Part shown: in pieces, positions 54,015 to 62,993 of the stretch
How positions within the stretch are numbered: the first letter of the stretch is position 1
How the letters are laid out: each line of letters begins with the position of its first letter
Assembly: GCF_900474295.1 (NCBI RefSeq)
Contig: NZ_UCOB01000003.1
Span: 124,001 to 188,000, forward strand
Direction of reading: 5' to 3'
Source of the DNA: Synechococcus sp. UW140
GTDB lineage: Bacteria > Cyanobacteriota > Cyanobacteriia > PCC-6307 > Cyanobiaceae
Length of the DNA: 64,000 nt
Notes under the pieces: model-generated
What the model saw: only the letters and a program-made list of their open reading frames with translations
Told to the model about the DNA's origin: nothing
The model's database searches: none
Made by a program: the position numbers and the translations under genes

Positions 54015-55345
54015 CCATCACCAAACTGTCGATTGCAGCGATCCTGCTCACCTCCCTGACGTCTCCAGCTTGGGGTGAGTCTGAACTGAGTTCGTACCTT
54101 TCAGAGACCACAGACCAGCAGCCGACGATTCCGTTGTTGGCACCACCGCCGCCGACGAGCAATCAAGCCCTTCCGCTTCTGCAGATGGGCCCTATCTGCC
54201 AGCCATTACAAACTGCCCTCAGCCGTCACGTTGGCTCTTCTAATCGAGCCTGGAGTATCAGCGTTGTTGATCCAAAAGGATCCCTGATCGGTGATGTGAA
54301 CGGCAGTCGTTCGCTTGTGCCTGCTTCGAACCAGAAACTGATCACCACGGCCTTCGCCCTCGACAGGCTTGGCACAGACTTCCGACTGAGGACACGCCTG
54401 CTACGGCGTCCTGATGGGGTGATGGAGATCGAAGGACAAGGCGATCCTGATTTAGGGCTGGCAGGGGTCCAACGTTTTGCCATGGCGGCCCTTGGGCAGG
54501 GTGGAGCCCGTACCAATCCGGCTGGAACAGTTCAGTTGATGTTGCGCGAGGAACCACGTCAGCGCTGGTGGCCCGCTGACTGGCATCCAGCTGATCGTGC
54601 TGAGGCCTATGGCGCTCCGATCACACGCCTTGCACTCACGAGCAATGCTCTCGGACGTGCCATTAGCAATCCATCTGCACGGTTTCAAACCCTGATGCAA
54701 CGCGAGATCGAGCGTCAGGGTGGTCAGGTGCGCATGCAGATGCTGAAAGCAGAAGAACCCAGTTCAACTCTGTTCAAGCACAGTCAGTCCAATCCTCAGC
54801 GAGGCGTCGTGCTCCACGAGGAAACGTCAGCACCGATGCATGCTTTGCTCAGCCTGGCCAATACAGAAAGTCATAACTTCACCGCGGAAGTTCTGCTGCG
54901 ACAGGCTGCTGATCGTTGGGACGTCAAACAAGCTTCCCATCAAGCCATGCGCTGGATGCGATCTCAGAACTTGCCGATGTCGGGACTGAGGATTGCCGAT
55001 GGCAGTGGCCTTTCACGGGGAAATCGGGTGACGAGTCGCACGTTGGCGGCGCTCCTACTGCGCATGAATCAGCATCCGCTCAGCGCTTACTACACAGCGT
55101 CAATGGCGATTGCAGGACAGCGAGGCACACTCAGGAACTACTTCCGAGGCAGCAGCCTTGAAGGCCGATTCCATGGAAAAACTGGAACACTGACAGGGGT
55201 TCGTTCCGTTAGTGGAATTCTGCAGACGAAAGATGGTCCCCGTTTTGTGAGCATGATCTCGAACGGAGCTCCGAACCCGAACAGCACAATCGGGCGGATA
55301 CTCCGTTCGGTGCAGAGCTTCAGCCCGTGCCCTTCATCGATCTGA
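54011..55345 (+). CDS. D-alanyl-D-alanine carboxypeptidase/endopeptidase (PBP4, DacB)
   Basis: A class C low-molecular-weight penicillin-binding protein of 444 aa that trims peptidoglycan. The catalytic SxxK is SNQK in LVPASNQKLITTAFALD, the second motif is in RIADGSGLSRGNRV, and the KTG box is FHGKTGTLTGVRS. The N-terminal signal is AAILLTSLTSPAWG. The family-typical domain inserted between SxxK and the second motif is present. It overlaps DUF4330 at the start and the convergent coiled-coil gene by 26 bp at the end. Confidence 0.93.
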   Translation: MTITKLSIAAILLTSLTSPAWGESELSSYLSETTDQQPTIPLLAPPPPTSNQALPLLQMGPICQPLQTALSRHVGSSNRAWSISVVDPKGSLIGDVNGSRSLVPASNQKLITTAFALDRLGTDFRLRTRLLRRPDGVMEIEGQGDPDLGLAGVQRFAMAALGQGGARTNPAGTVQLMLREEPRQRWWPADWHPADRAEAYGAPITRLALTSNALGRAISNPSARFQTLMQREIERQGGQVRMQMLKAEEPSSTLFKHSQSNPQRGVVLHEETSAPMHALLSLANTESHNFTAEVLLRQAADRWDVKQASHQAMRWMRSQNLPMSGLRIADGSGLSRGNRVTSRTLAALLLRMNQHPLSAYYTASMAIAGQRGTLRNYFRGSSLEGRFHGKTGTLTGVRSVSGILQTKDGPRFVSMISNGAPNPNSTIGRILRSVQSFSPCPSSI

Positions 55346-56264
55346 TTCGTGACGCGGCACGACGGGCCCGTGAGATCGGGACAGCTTCGTTGCCGCTCCG
55401 ATCTGATGCAGGGCTTCGTTGACTGGTCTCAGGATGAATGGTCTGGATCTTCACTAATTCTTGGCGTCCTGCCAAGACCACTTGGGCCATTTCCTTGAGT
55501 CGATTCTCAAGTTCTCCCAGGGTTTGTTCGGCATAACGATTGGCGCCATCCTGCACTGAGACCGCCTCCTGACGGGTTCTCTGAATCAGGCTTTCGCATT
55601 GCTGCTGGGTTTGTTGCCTGTATTGAAGGGCCTCTTGATGGAGGCGCTCGGATTCAGCCTGAGCCTCCTTCTGAACCCTCAGCCCCTCCTGTCGAACTTG
55701 TTCAAGTTCCTGCAAGGCCTGTTGGCGATTGCGATCATGCTGCTCAGCCAGCTGCCGTTTCAACTCAATCGCTTCCTGATCGAGTTGCTGACGCCGTTGT
55801 AATGCCTCTTGCTCCAATTGCTGACGGCGTGTGGCGAATTGCTGCTCGAGCTGAGAGAGCTTGGTCTGCATTTCATGCTCGATCTGGCCAGATTGCTGAC
55901 GGGTCGTCTGCAGCAACTGTTCGCATTGTTGACGGGTTTGCTCACGCAGTTCGTTGACCTGTTTCTCTGCTTCCTGACGGATCGAGACTGTATTGACGAG
56001 TTGCTCACGCTGTTGCTGAGCCTTTTGAACGATTTCGTCCGCCTGATGCTTGGCAGTGGAGATGAAATCATCTCGTTTCTGGAGGAGCTGGTCAGCCTGT
56101 GTGACCTGGTTGGGCAGGGTTTCGCGAACCGCATCCAACAGTTCAACGGCGTCTTGTTCATTGACGAGCCGCCCACCACTGAATGGGATGCGGCTGCCCT
56201 CAAGCAGAATTTCTTCCAGTTGATCCAACTGGTCAAGAACTGGGAACCGCATCTCGCTCATCAC
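55320..56264 (-). CDS. Long coiled-coil protein, DivIVA-like
   Basis: A 314-residue protein that is almost entirely coiled coil: residues about 60-240 repeat Gln/Glu-rich heptads (for example [27 protein letters not shown]). The first 50 residues ([45 protein letters not shown]) are ordered and recall the N-terminal domain of cyanobacterial DivIVA-like proteins. The C-terminus is basic. A scaffold role in division or polar organisation is the best guess; no enzyme motif is present. It overlaps coaD by 4 bp upstream and dacB by 26 bp downstream. Confidence 0.7.
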   Translation of the reverse strand: MMSEMRFPVLDQLDQLEEILLEGSRIPFSGGRLVNEQDAVELLDAVRETLPNQVTQADQLLQKRDDFISTAKHQADEIVQKAQQQREQLVNTVSIRQEAEKQVNELREQTRQQCEQLLQTTRQQSGQIEHEMQTKLSQLEQQFATRRQQLEQEALQRRQQLDQEAIELKRQLAEQHDRNRQQALQELEQVRQEGLRVQKEAQAESERLHQEALQYRQQTQQQCESLIQRTRQEAVSVQDGANRYAEQTLGELENRLKEMAQVVLAGRQELVKIQTIHPETSQRSPASDRSGNEAVPISRARRAASRIRSMKGTG

Positions 56265-56755
56265 TTCCTGGCCGGGAAAGGCAAATTAAAGAGCCTCGCG
56301 AGGTCATCCGCCACCACCTCGGGGACCATGTGGCTAACCGGCCCACCAAAACGGGCCACTTCCTTGACCACCGAGCTGCTCAGAAAACTGTGGTGAGCTG
56401 ATGTCGCGAGGAAAACCGTCTCGAATTCAGAGGACAACGATCGGTTGGTGTGAGCGATTTGCAGTTCATATTCAAAGTCGCTCATGGCCCGAAGGCCACG
56501 GAGGATCAAATTCACGCCCTGGTCGCGAGCGCACTGGACTGTGAGGCCGTCAAAACTGATCACCTCGACGCCGTTCAGATGCTTTGTGGCGGTTCGGATT
56601 TGGTTCAACCGTCTTTCCAGGGAAAAGGCTGGTGTTTTGCCAGGGTTCTGCAGCACTGCCACGACCACGTCACCAAACAGGCTGCAGCCACGTTCGATCA
56701 AATCCAGGTGCCCGAGTGTGAGGGGATCGAAGCTGCCGGGATAAAGAGCCCTCAT
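56261..56755 (-). CDS. Phosphopantetheine adenylyltransferase
   Basis: Catalyses the fourth step of coenzyme A synthesis, adenylating 4'-phosphopantetheine. The nucleotidyltransferase motif is [18 protein letters not shown], with the catalytic His in TLGH; the later [19 protein letters not shown] and [15 protein letters not shown] are CoaD-specific. At 164 aa it is complete. ATG 56755 ([12 protein letters not shown]) is the family start. It is coupled to the downstream coiled-coil gene by an ATGA overlap. Confidence 0.95.
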   Translation of the reverse strand: MRALYPGSFDPLTLGHLDLIERGCSLFGDVVVAVLQNPGKTPAFSLERRLNQIRTATKHLNGVEVISFDGLTVQCARDQGVNLILRGLRAMSDFEYELQIAHTNRSLSSEFETVFLATSAHHSFLSSSVVKEVARFGGPVSHMVPEVVADDLARLFNLPFPARK

Positions 56756-56828
56756 GGCCTGACTTGAGCTGGATCGATCCTATGCAGCGAGGGATGTCTA
56801 GATTCTCGCCATTGCTTGACGATCAACG

Positions 56829-57311
56829 ATGACCCTGAATGCCGACGCCAAGAAGGTGCTGCTGCGCAAGATCCCTCACGGGCTTTTTATCTGTGGTGTT
56901 CGTGAAGGTGACCAAGTGAATGGGTTTACTGCCAGTTGGGTGACCCAAGGATCATTCGAACCTCCATTGGTGGTGATGGCTGTGCGTAGCGACAGCACCA
57001 GCCACGGGATGATTGAGCGCAGTGCACGCTTCTCCCTCAATGTTCTCAGGGCGGATCAGAAGGATTTGGCAGCTGTGTTTTTTAAGCCACAAGCGGGGGT
57101 AGGAGGTCGATTCGATGCAGCTCCCTATGACGAAGGGCCGCTGGGACTGCCGCTCCTCAAAGATGCCGTTGGTGGTGTGGAGTGCGAACTTGTCGGATCC
57201 GTTGCGCATGGTGACCACACCGTCTTCGTCGGACAAGTCAAAACGGCCACGCTGATTGCTGACGGCGATGCCCTCAACCTGGCCTCCACGGGCTGGAACT
57301 ACGGAGGATGA
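56829..57311 (+). CDS. Flavin reductase-like FMN-binding protein
   Basis: A 160-aa flavin-reductase-like split beta-barrel. The recognisable stretch is IPHGLFICGVREGDQVNGFTASWVTQGSFEPPLVVMAV, which carries the flavin-binding region, and SARFSLNVLRADQKDLAAVFF; the C-terminal half has HTVFVGQVKTATLIADGDAL. Some cyanobacterial relatives are fused to A-type flavodiiron proteins; here the domain stands alone. The exact substrate is unknown. It ends 15 bp before uvrC. Confidence 0.82.
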   Translation: MTLNADAKKVLLRKIPHGLFICGVREGDQVNGFTASWVTQGSFEPPLVVMAVRSDSTSHGMIERSARFSLNVLRADQKDLAAVFFKPQAGVGGRFDAAPYDEGPLGLPLLKDAVGGVECELVGSVAHGDHTVFVGQVKTATLIADGDALNLASTGWNYGG

Positions 57312-57326
57312 ACGTTCTTTGCCGCC

Positions 57327-59294
57327 GTGGCTGCGACTGAACCGCTGCTGACTCATGCAGAGCGCCTCGAGCGAAGGCTGAAGGAGATCCCTCCGGAGCC
57401 CGGCTGTTATCTGATGCGTGATCGCGAGGACCGCATCCTGTACGTGGGCAAGTCCAAAAGCTTGCGTAGTCGGGTTCGTAGTTACTTCCGTCATCGCAAC
57501 GATCTATCACCAAGAATTCGCCTGATGACCCGTCAGGTCTGTGAGATCGAGTTCATCGTGACCGATAGTGAGGCAGAGGCTCTGGTTCTTGAATCGAATC
57601 TGATCAAGAATCATCAGCCGCATTTCAACGTGCTCCTCAAGGATGACAAGAAATACCCTTACCTTTGCATTACATGGAGTGAGACTTATCCGCGGATCTT
57701 TATCACCAGACGACGTCGCTTCCGCAGCCCTTTAGATCGGTTTTACGGCCCTTATGTTGATGTTGGCCTACTGCGCCGCACCCTTTTTCTTGTCAAAAGA
57801 GTCTTTCCATTGCGCCAACGTCCTCGACCATTATATGCCGATCGCACTTGCTTGAATTATTCAATCGGCCGGTGTCCAGGGGTCTGCCAGCAGATGGTTA
57901 GTTCAGATGATTACCACCACACCTTACGGAAGGTGGCGATGGTTTTTCAGGGGCGCAGCGATGAGTTACAGACTCTGCTTTCTGACCAGATGACGCGGTA
58001 CGCGGAGCGACTTGATTACGAGTCGGCAGCAAGGATCAGAGATCAATTGCAAGGGTTAGATCAACTCACGGCAGATCAAAAAATGAGTTTGCCAGATTCA
58101 TCGGTTAGCCGAGATGTTCTGGCCTTGGCTAGCGACGAGCGTGTTGCTTCGGTTCAGTTATTTCAGATGAGAGCAGGCAAGCTTGTTGGCCGTCTTGCTT
58201 ACACCGCCGATGCTCAGGATCTTGAACCTGGCCAGATTCTTCAAAGAGTGATTGAGGAACATTACAGCCAGGTTGAAGCTGTTGAAGTGCCTCCTGAATT
58301 GCTGGTGCAGCACCCGATCCCTCAGCATCAGCTCATGGAGGAATGGCTGGCAGAACAACGGGAGCGAAAAGTGGTGATTCAATGTCCTCAGCGTCGTCAG
58401 AAAGCAGATTTGATTGAGCTGGTGCAGCGCAATGCAGAATTCGAACTTCTCCGTGCTCAGCAAGGACAAGAGCAGCAGGCCTTGGCGACGGAAGACCTTG
58501 CACAGTTGTTGGAGCTCCAAACACCTCCAAGGCGAATCGAGGGTTACGACATCAGTCATATCCAGGGCAGTGATGCTGTGGCATCGCAGGTGGTGTTCAT
58601 CGACGGTCTTCCAGCCAAACAGCATTACCGCAAGTACAAAATCCGCAGCAGCAGTATTCGCGCTGGACACAGTGATGACTTCATGGCGATGGCTGAGATC
58701 ATGCGCCGTCGTTTCCGGCGCTGGGCTCGGGTCAAAGCGGAAGGTGGCGACATCGCTGCCCTTCGCAAGACAGGAGGCAGTGCTCTTCAGACTGACGGAC
58801 TCAACGACTGGCCCGATGTCGTGATGATTGATGGGGGAAAGGGTCAGCTTTCAGCTGTGATGGAGGCTCTGCGTGAACTCGATCTGGTTGAAGATCTGAA
58901 CGTGTGCTCCCTAGCCAAGCAGCGGGAGGAAATCTTCTTGCCTGGCGAGAGTGAACCTTTGGAGAGTGAGCCTGACCAGCTCGGTGTGGCCTTACTCAGG
59001 CGATTACGCGATGAGGCTCACCGTTTTGCCGTCAGCTTTCATCGCCAGCAAAGGGGGCAGAGGATGAAACGATCACGGCTCTCGGATATCCCAGGGCTGG
59101 GTCCGAAACGAATCCGCGAACTGCTCTCTCACTTTCATTCCATCGACGCCATCCAGCTGGCGAGCTTGGAACAGCTGACGGCAGCACCTGGCGTAGGCCC
59201 TGGAATGGCACAGCAGATCAGGGCTTATTTTCACCCTGATCATTCCGATGACAATTTTCCTGAGCAGCACTCTGATCCCTGCCCTAATGCTTGA
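57327..59294 (+). CDS. Excinuclease ABC subunit C
   Basis: UvrC makes both incisions in nucleotide excision repair. The N-terminal GIY-YIG nuclease is [31 protein letters not shown], the UvrB-binding coil is around [22 protein letters not shown], then the RNase H-like C-terminal nuclease ([24 protein letters not shown], and [21 protein letters not shown]), and the final helix-hairpin-helix pair ([28 protein letters not shown]). At 655 aa it is full length. The start is GTG 57327. It overlaps the next small gene by 8 bp. Confidence 0.96.
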   Translation: MAATEPLLTHAERLERRLKEIPPEPGCYLMRDREDRILYVGKSKSLRSRVRSYFRHRNDLSPRIRLMTRQVCEIEFIVTDSEAEALVLESNLIKNHQPHFNVLLKDDKKYPYLCITWSETYPRIFITRRRRFRSPLDRFYGPYVDVGLLRRTLFLVKRVFPLRQRPRPLYADRTCLNYSIGRCPGVCQQMVSSDDYHHTLRKVAMVFQGRSDELQTLLSDQMTRYAERLDYESAARIRDQLQGLDQLTADQKMSLPDSSVSRDVLALASDERVASVQLFQMRAGKLVGRLAYTADAQDLEPGQILQRVIEEHYSQVEAVEVPPELLVQHPIPQHQLMEEWLAEQRERKVVIQCPQRRQKADLIELVQRNAEFELLRAQQGQEQQALATEDLAQLLELQTPPRRIEGYDISHIQGSDAVASQVVFIDGLPAKQHYRKYKIRSSSIRAGHSDDFMAMAEIMRRRFRRWARVKAEGGDIAALRKTGGSALQTDGLNDWPDVVMIDGGKGQLSAVMEALRELDLVEDLNVCSLAKQREEIFLPGESEPLESEPDQLGVALLRRLRDEAHRFAVSFHRQQRGQRMKRSRLSDIPGLGPKRIRELLSHFHSIDAIQLASLEQLTAAPGVGPGMAQQIRAYFHPDHSDDNFPEQHSDPCPNA

Positions 59295-59616
59295 AAGAGG
59301 TTTAAAGCACCAGCTTGAATTCACCCTCAGACGTTGTTTTAGGGCTCTATTGTTGGTGATCATTGGCATCTTGCTGGTATGGCCATCCGAGGCTTTCGCC
59401 GCTCCAGGCTTATGCACTGGTCCGGTCTGCGCCGACGCGATCACAAGGAGTGCCAAAAACCATTGGCAATTGCTTTTGCGCCTCGAAGATCAACAGGGGC
59501 ATCGTGAAAAGGTTGTGATGGACTGCAAGGCAGGGGAGCTCAGTCCAATGGCAGGTCTCGTTGACCGCGGTTATGCCCGTGCTCTTGGCCTGAGACTGTG
59601 CCGATACGTGGCCTAA
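59287..59616 (+). CDS. Small secreted hypothetical protein (109 aa)
   Basis: Not recognised. ATG 59287 overlaps the uvrC stop by 8 bp. The first 25 residues are basic, followed by a hydrophobic stretch ([14 protein letters not shown]) and a likely signal cleavage SEAFA/APG. The mature part is about 70 residues with five cysteines (LCTGPVC, MDC, LRLC pattern) and basic/aromatic positions, suggesting a small disulfide-bonded periplasmic protein. An upstream in-frame start at 59248 would lengthen it into uvrC. No family is known to me. Confidence 0.6.
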   Translation: MLERGLKHQLEFTLRRCFRALLLVIIGILLVWPSEAFAAPGLCTGPVCADAITRSAKNHWQLLLRLEDQQGHREKVVMDCKAGELSPMAGLVDRGYARALGLRLCRYVA

Positions 59617-59642
59617 TTCATTCAGATATCGGCTCCTGAACT

Positions 59643-61130
59643 TTGGACATCACTCTGATCTATCCACACCAATTGTTCTGTGACCATCCGTCGTTACGAC
59701 AAGGACGTGCCGTCGCTCTGATTGAGGACCCACTCCTGTTTGGAACCGATCCAAGCTCGCCAATGCGCATCCACCGCCAGCGGGCTCTGTTGCACCGAGC
59801 CTCGATGGAGTCCTACGCGGACGATTTGCGAGGCCAGGGCTTCGAAGTGATCGTTCAGCGCCACCATCTCGCGAGGCAAAGCAGCGGTCATCTAAGGATT
59901 CTCTGGAACAAGGGTTATCGCTCGTTTTATATGGCTGATCCGGTGGATCATCGCCTGGAGCAAAGGATTAAAACGACAATCACAGAATTTGGCGGGAACC
60001 TTCAGCAGGCTGAGACGCCAATGCTATTAACGCCCGAATCAGTATTGAACGATTACTTTTACCAGGGTCGGAAACCGTTGATGGCTGGTTTTTATGCCAT
60101 GCAACGCAAACGCATGAATGTTTTGCTCACACCTGAAGGCACACCCCTGGGTGGTCAGTGGAGTTTTGATGCTGACAACCGCAAGCGACTGCCGAAGGGA
60201 ATCTGTGTTCCGACGGAACCCCAATGCGATCACAACAATCAGCTTGGCGATAGTCTCAGGCAGCTGGAGAACGAAGGCTTAACACTTGTTGGATCCGCCG
60301 ATCGCTTCATCTACCCAATTAATCACCGCCAAGCGGCTGCTTGGCTGGATCAATTTCTAGACGAACGCTTTTACCACTTCGGTGACTATGAGGATGCTAT
60401 TAGCAGTCAACACCGGGTGCTTTGGCATGGGGTGCTCACACCGATGCTCAACATCGGTTTGCTCACACCAAGTCAAGTGCTGAAGCGTGCACTGGAGGTC
60501 GCTGAAGATAGGGCCATCCCTCTTAATTCGTTGGAGGGATTTGTCCGCCAAATCATTGGTTGGCGTGAGTTCATCGCCGCGATGTATCGCCACCATTCTG
60601 ATCGAATGCGCGACACGAATTTCTGGAATTGTGACCAGAAGCCGATCCCAAGCGCATTCAGCAATGGAACCACCGGAATAGTGCCAATCGATGATGCCAT
60701 TCATCATGCTCTTGATACCGGCTGGTGCCATCACATTGAGCGTTTAATGTTGATTGGTAACATCATGTTTCTGTGCAGCTTTCACCCTGATCGTGTCTAT
60801 CAGTGGTTTATGGAGATGTTCGTGGATGCCTATGACTGGGTGATGGTTCCAAATGTCTACGGGATGAGTCAGTTCGCTGATGGAGGCCTGTTCACAACAA
60901 AGCCCTATCTCTCAGGTTCGAACTATGTGCGCAAGATGTCCAACTACGCCAAGGGACCCTGGTGTGAGATTTGGGACGGGTTGTTTTGGAGTTTCGTTGC
61001 ACGGCATCAGCAATTTTTCCGCGGTCAGCCCCGCTTAGCGATGATGGCCCGAAACCTTGATCGGATGGCCCCCGACACCCTGAAGAGCCATCAACAACGG
61101 GCATCACAGTTTCTTGACGAGTTGAGCTGA
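59643..61130 (+). CDS. Cryptochrome/photolyase family protein ((6-4) photolyase-like)
   Basis: A 495-aa protein of the FeS-BCP/PhrB-type photolyase family (deoxyribodipyrimidine photolyase-related). Key stretches are HHIERLMLIGNIMFL (about 363), DAYDWVMVPNVYGMSQFADGGLF (about 395-417, FAD region) and the C-terminal KMSNYAKGPWCEIWDGLFWSF. In canonical members a [4Fe-4S] cluster is held by four Cys including a C-x2-C after this SNY motif; here the first of these is Ala436 and the loop is shortened, leaving Cys441, and possibly Cys330, as remaining ligands. A DNA-repair or light-sensing role is assumed from the family. The start is TTG 59643. Confidence 0.85.
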   Translation: MDITLIYPHQLFCDHPSLRQGRAVALIEDPLLFGTDPSSPMRIHRQRALLHRASMESYADDLRGQGFEVIVQRHHLARQSSGHLRILWNKGYRSFYMADPVDHRLEQRIKTTITEFGGNLQQAETPMLLTPESVLNDYFYQGRKPLMAGFYAMQRKRMNVLLTPEGTPLGGQWSFDADNRKRLPKGICVPTEPQCDHNNQLGDSLRQLENEGLTLVGSADRFIYPINHRQAAAWLDQFLDERFYHFGDYEDAISSQHRVLWHGVLTPMLNIGLLTPSQVLKRALEVAEDRAIPLNSLEGFVRQIIGWREFIAAMYRHHSDRMRDTNFWNCDQKPIPSAFSNGTTGIVPIDDAIHHALDTGWCHHIERLMLIGNIMFLCSFHPDRVYQWFMEMFVDAYDWVMVPNVYGMSQFADGGLFTTKPYLSGSNYVRKMSNYAKGPWCEIWDGLFWSFVARHQQFFRGQPRLAMMARNLDRMAPDTLKSHQQRASQFLDELS

Positions 61131-61165
61131 GTGGTCTCTATGGTTTTGGCGTTCGCCTCCCAGCC

Positions 61166-61756
61166 ATGACCCTCCCAGCCGAGGCCTACCTGTGGTTCAA
61201 GACCCTTCACATCGTTGGGGTTGTGGTGTGGTTCGCCGGACTCTTCTACCTCGTGAGGCTTTTTATCTATCACGTGGAAGCCGAGGAGCTATCGGCTGAG
61301 TTGAAAGGCCCCTTTCAGCAGCAGTACTGCTTGATGGAGCGTCGCCTGGCCAACATCATTACCACCCCTGGAATGGTTGTGGCCGTTTCCATGGCCGTCG
61401 GCCTCTTGATCACGCAACCAAGTTGGCTGCATCAGGCCTGGATGCACGCAAAACTTGCCTTTGTCGCCGCGTTACTGGCCTATCACTGGTTTTGCTATCG
61501 GCTGATGGGCCAGTTGCAACGTGGTGAGTGTCGATGGAGTGGACGACAGCTACGAGCACTCAATGAACTTCCCACCCTGCTCTTGGTGATTGTGGTGATG
61601 CTTGTGGTGTTTAAAAATCAGTTCCCGACAGGAGCTGCCACCTGGTTCATGGTTGCGTTGGTGGTGTTCATGGCCGCGTCAATACAGTTTTATGCACGCT
61701 GGAGACGGCTTCGTCAGGAGGCTGCCGCCACGAGCTCCGAAGCCAATGTCGGCTGA
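61166..61756 (+). CDS. Protoporphyrinogen oxidase HemJ
   Basis: Oxidises protoporphyrinogen IX to protoporphyrin IX for heme and chlorophyll in most cyanobacteria. The 196-aa membrane protein has four helices; the first carries YLWFKTLHIVGVVVWFAGLFYLVRLFIYH with the essential conserved His, and the middle MERRLANIITTPGMVV and QAWMHAKLAFVAALLAYHWF hold further conserved His and Arg. It sits in the plasma/thylakoid membrane. It overlaps the downstream PHP gene by 11 bp. Confidence 0.94.
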   Translation: MTLPAEAYLWFKTLHIVGVVVWFAGLFYLVRLFIYHVEAEELSAELKGPFQQQYCLMERRLANIITTPGMVVAVSMAVGLLITQPSWLHQAWMHAKLAFVAALLAYHWFCYRLMGQLQRGECRWSGRQLRALNELPTLLLVIVVMLVVFKNQFPTGAATWFMVALVVFMAASIQFYARWRRLRQEAAATSSEANVG

Positions 61757-62402
61757 TCACCATCCACTCCGGCCGGTTCTCGAGACGGTCGGATCTCAGA
61801 GCTGTCCATCAGCTCTCAATTTTCATTGCCACACCCTCTGCAGTGATGGAAGCTTGGAACCCCTGGCCTTAGCCAAACAGGCCGTGGAACAGGGTCTCAA
61901 TCACTTGGCAGTGACCGACCACCACAGCTCAGCAGCGTTTCTGCCGATGCAGGCCTGGCTTGAGGCACAACGTCTACTCGGCACAGCAGTGCCACAGCTT
62001 TGGACTGGGATGGAGATCAGTTGCCTGCTCAAAGGGTGTTTGGTTCATGTTCTGGCCCTGGGCTTTGAGCATGGCCACCGGGCCTTGCATGTCTACAACC
62101 AGGGGGATGCTGCCGTGGGTGTACCACTGCGTGCAGATGCTGTGGTGGATGCCATCCACGCTGCAGGCGGATTGGCGATCCTTGCCCACCCCGCTCGTTA
62201 CAGGTTGAGTCACACACTGCTGATCGAGGCAGCAGCGCTCACTGGCATGGATGGTGGGGAGGCTTGGTATGACTATGAAATGCAAGGCCGCTGGCAGCCA
62301 ACACCGGTGGTGTGTGAATCGATCGATCAGCACTTGAAAAAACTTGGCCTTTTGCGTACGTGTGGCACAGACACCCACGGGCATGACCTCAAAGGCCGCT
62401 AA
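61746..62402 (+). CDS. PHP-domain phosphoesterase
   Basis: A 218-aa metal-dependent phosphoesterase of the PHP superfamily. Motif 1 is LNFHCHTLCSDGSLEP, motif 2 LAVTDHHSSAAF, motif 3 LAILAHPARYR and motif 4 CGTDTHGHD, which provide the metal ligands. Relatives include the RNase AM/nucleoside 3',5'-bisphosphate phosphatases, but the substrate here is not known. ATG 61746 lies within the end of hemJ, implying coupling; an earlier in-frame start lies entirely inside hemJ. Confidence 0.85.
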   Translation: MSADHHPLRPVLETVGSQSCPSALNFHCHTLCSDGSLEPLALAKQAVEQGLNHLAVTDHHSSAAFLPMQAWLEAQRLLGTAVPQLWTGMEISCLLKGCLVHVLALGFEHGHRALHVYNQGDAAVGVPLRADAVVDAIHAAGGLAILAHPARYRLSHTLLIEAAALTGMDGGEAWYDYEMQGRWQPTPVVCESIDQHLKKLGLLRTCGTDTHGHDLKGR

Positions 62403-62431
62403 AATGGTCGACGCACCAGACTGAATCAGGC

Positions 62432-62992
62432 ATGGGCATCTTCGACCGTCTGCGGAAATCGGGCTCTCAAGAGGCCGGCGGCAATTCTGGGGGAAAGCAG
62501 AAAGCTGCAAAGAAGGATGATTCCTTCTTCCTTGACAGTGACTCCTCCTCCTCCTTGGGCGACCGTAATTACATGCGTGAGGCCAAGACCATTCGTCGCA
62601 CCTTTCCTGGCTCAGCGGACAGCCCAGGCAACAAGGAGCTTGTGACTGAGGTGGATGCCATGGGGCTCAAGGTTGAAGCGATGACGGAAGGATTAGGAGG
62701 AAGCACCGTCGAGGACAACGTCACCTCCGTCACAGGCGGAGTGCCTAAGCCTGTCAAGAAGACGTTTGCAGAGGCGATGAGCAAACAGGAGCTTCAACAG
62801 CGCTTGAAGGGCAGTGCAATCAATGGAACAAACACCCGTGCCAGTGCAGATGCGGCACCAGCTGCTCGAAAAGCCGAGTTGAAACCAGAAACCACGACCA
62901 CGACCACGGCCACAAGCCAAAAGGCGGCCAAGTCGTCCAGGCCTGGTTCGATTGATCCGTTCATGAGCATGGCCCAGAACCTGGATACCTGA
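62432..62992 (+). CDS. Low-complexity hypothetical protein (186 aa)
   Basis: Not recognised. The sequence is hydrophilic, with a Lys/Gly-rich start (MGIFDRLRKSGSQ), a Ser-rich patch, a middle segment REAKTIRRTFPGSADSPGNKELVTEVDAMGLKVEAM that looks ordered, and a long Ala/Thr/Lys-rich disordered region with a run of six threonines. The end SIDPFMSMAQNLDT may be a short linear motif. There is no transmembrane segment. It lies between the PHP gene and the convergent cobN. It may bind a partner through the ordered middle. Confidence 0.65.
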   Translation: MGIFDRLRKSGSQEAGGNSGGKQKAAKKDDSFFLDSDSSSSLGDRNYMREAKTIRRTFPGSADSPGNKELVTEVDAMGLKVEAMTEGLGGSTVEDNVTSVTGGVPKPVKKTFAEAMSKQELQQRLKGSAINGTNTRASADAAPAARKAELKPETTTTTTATSQKAAKSSRPGSIDPFMSMAQNLDT

Positions 62993-62993
62993 T

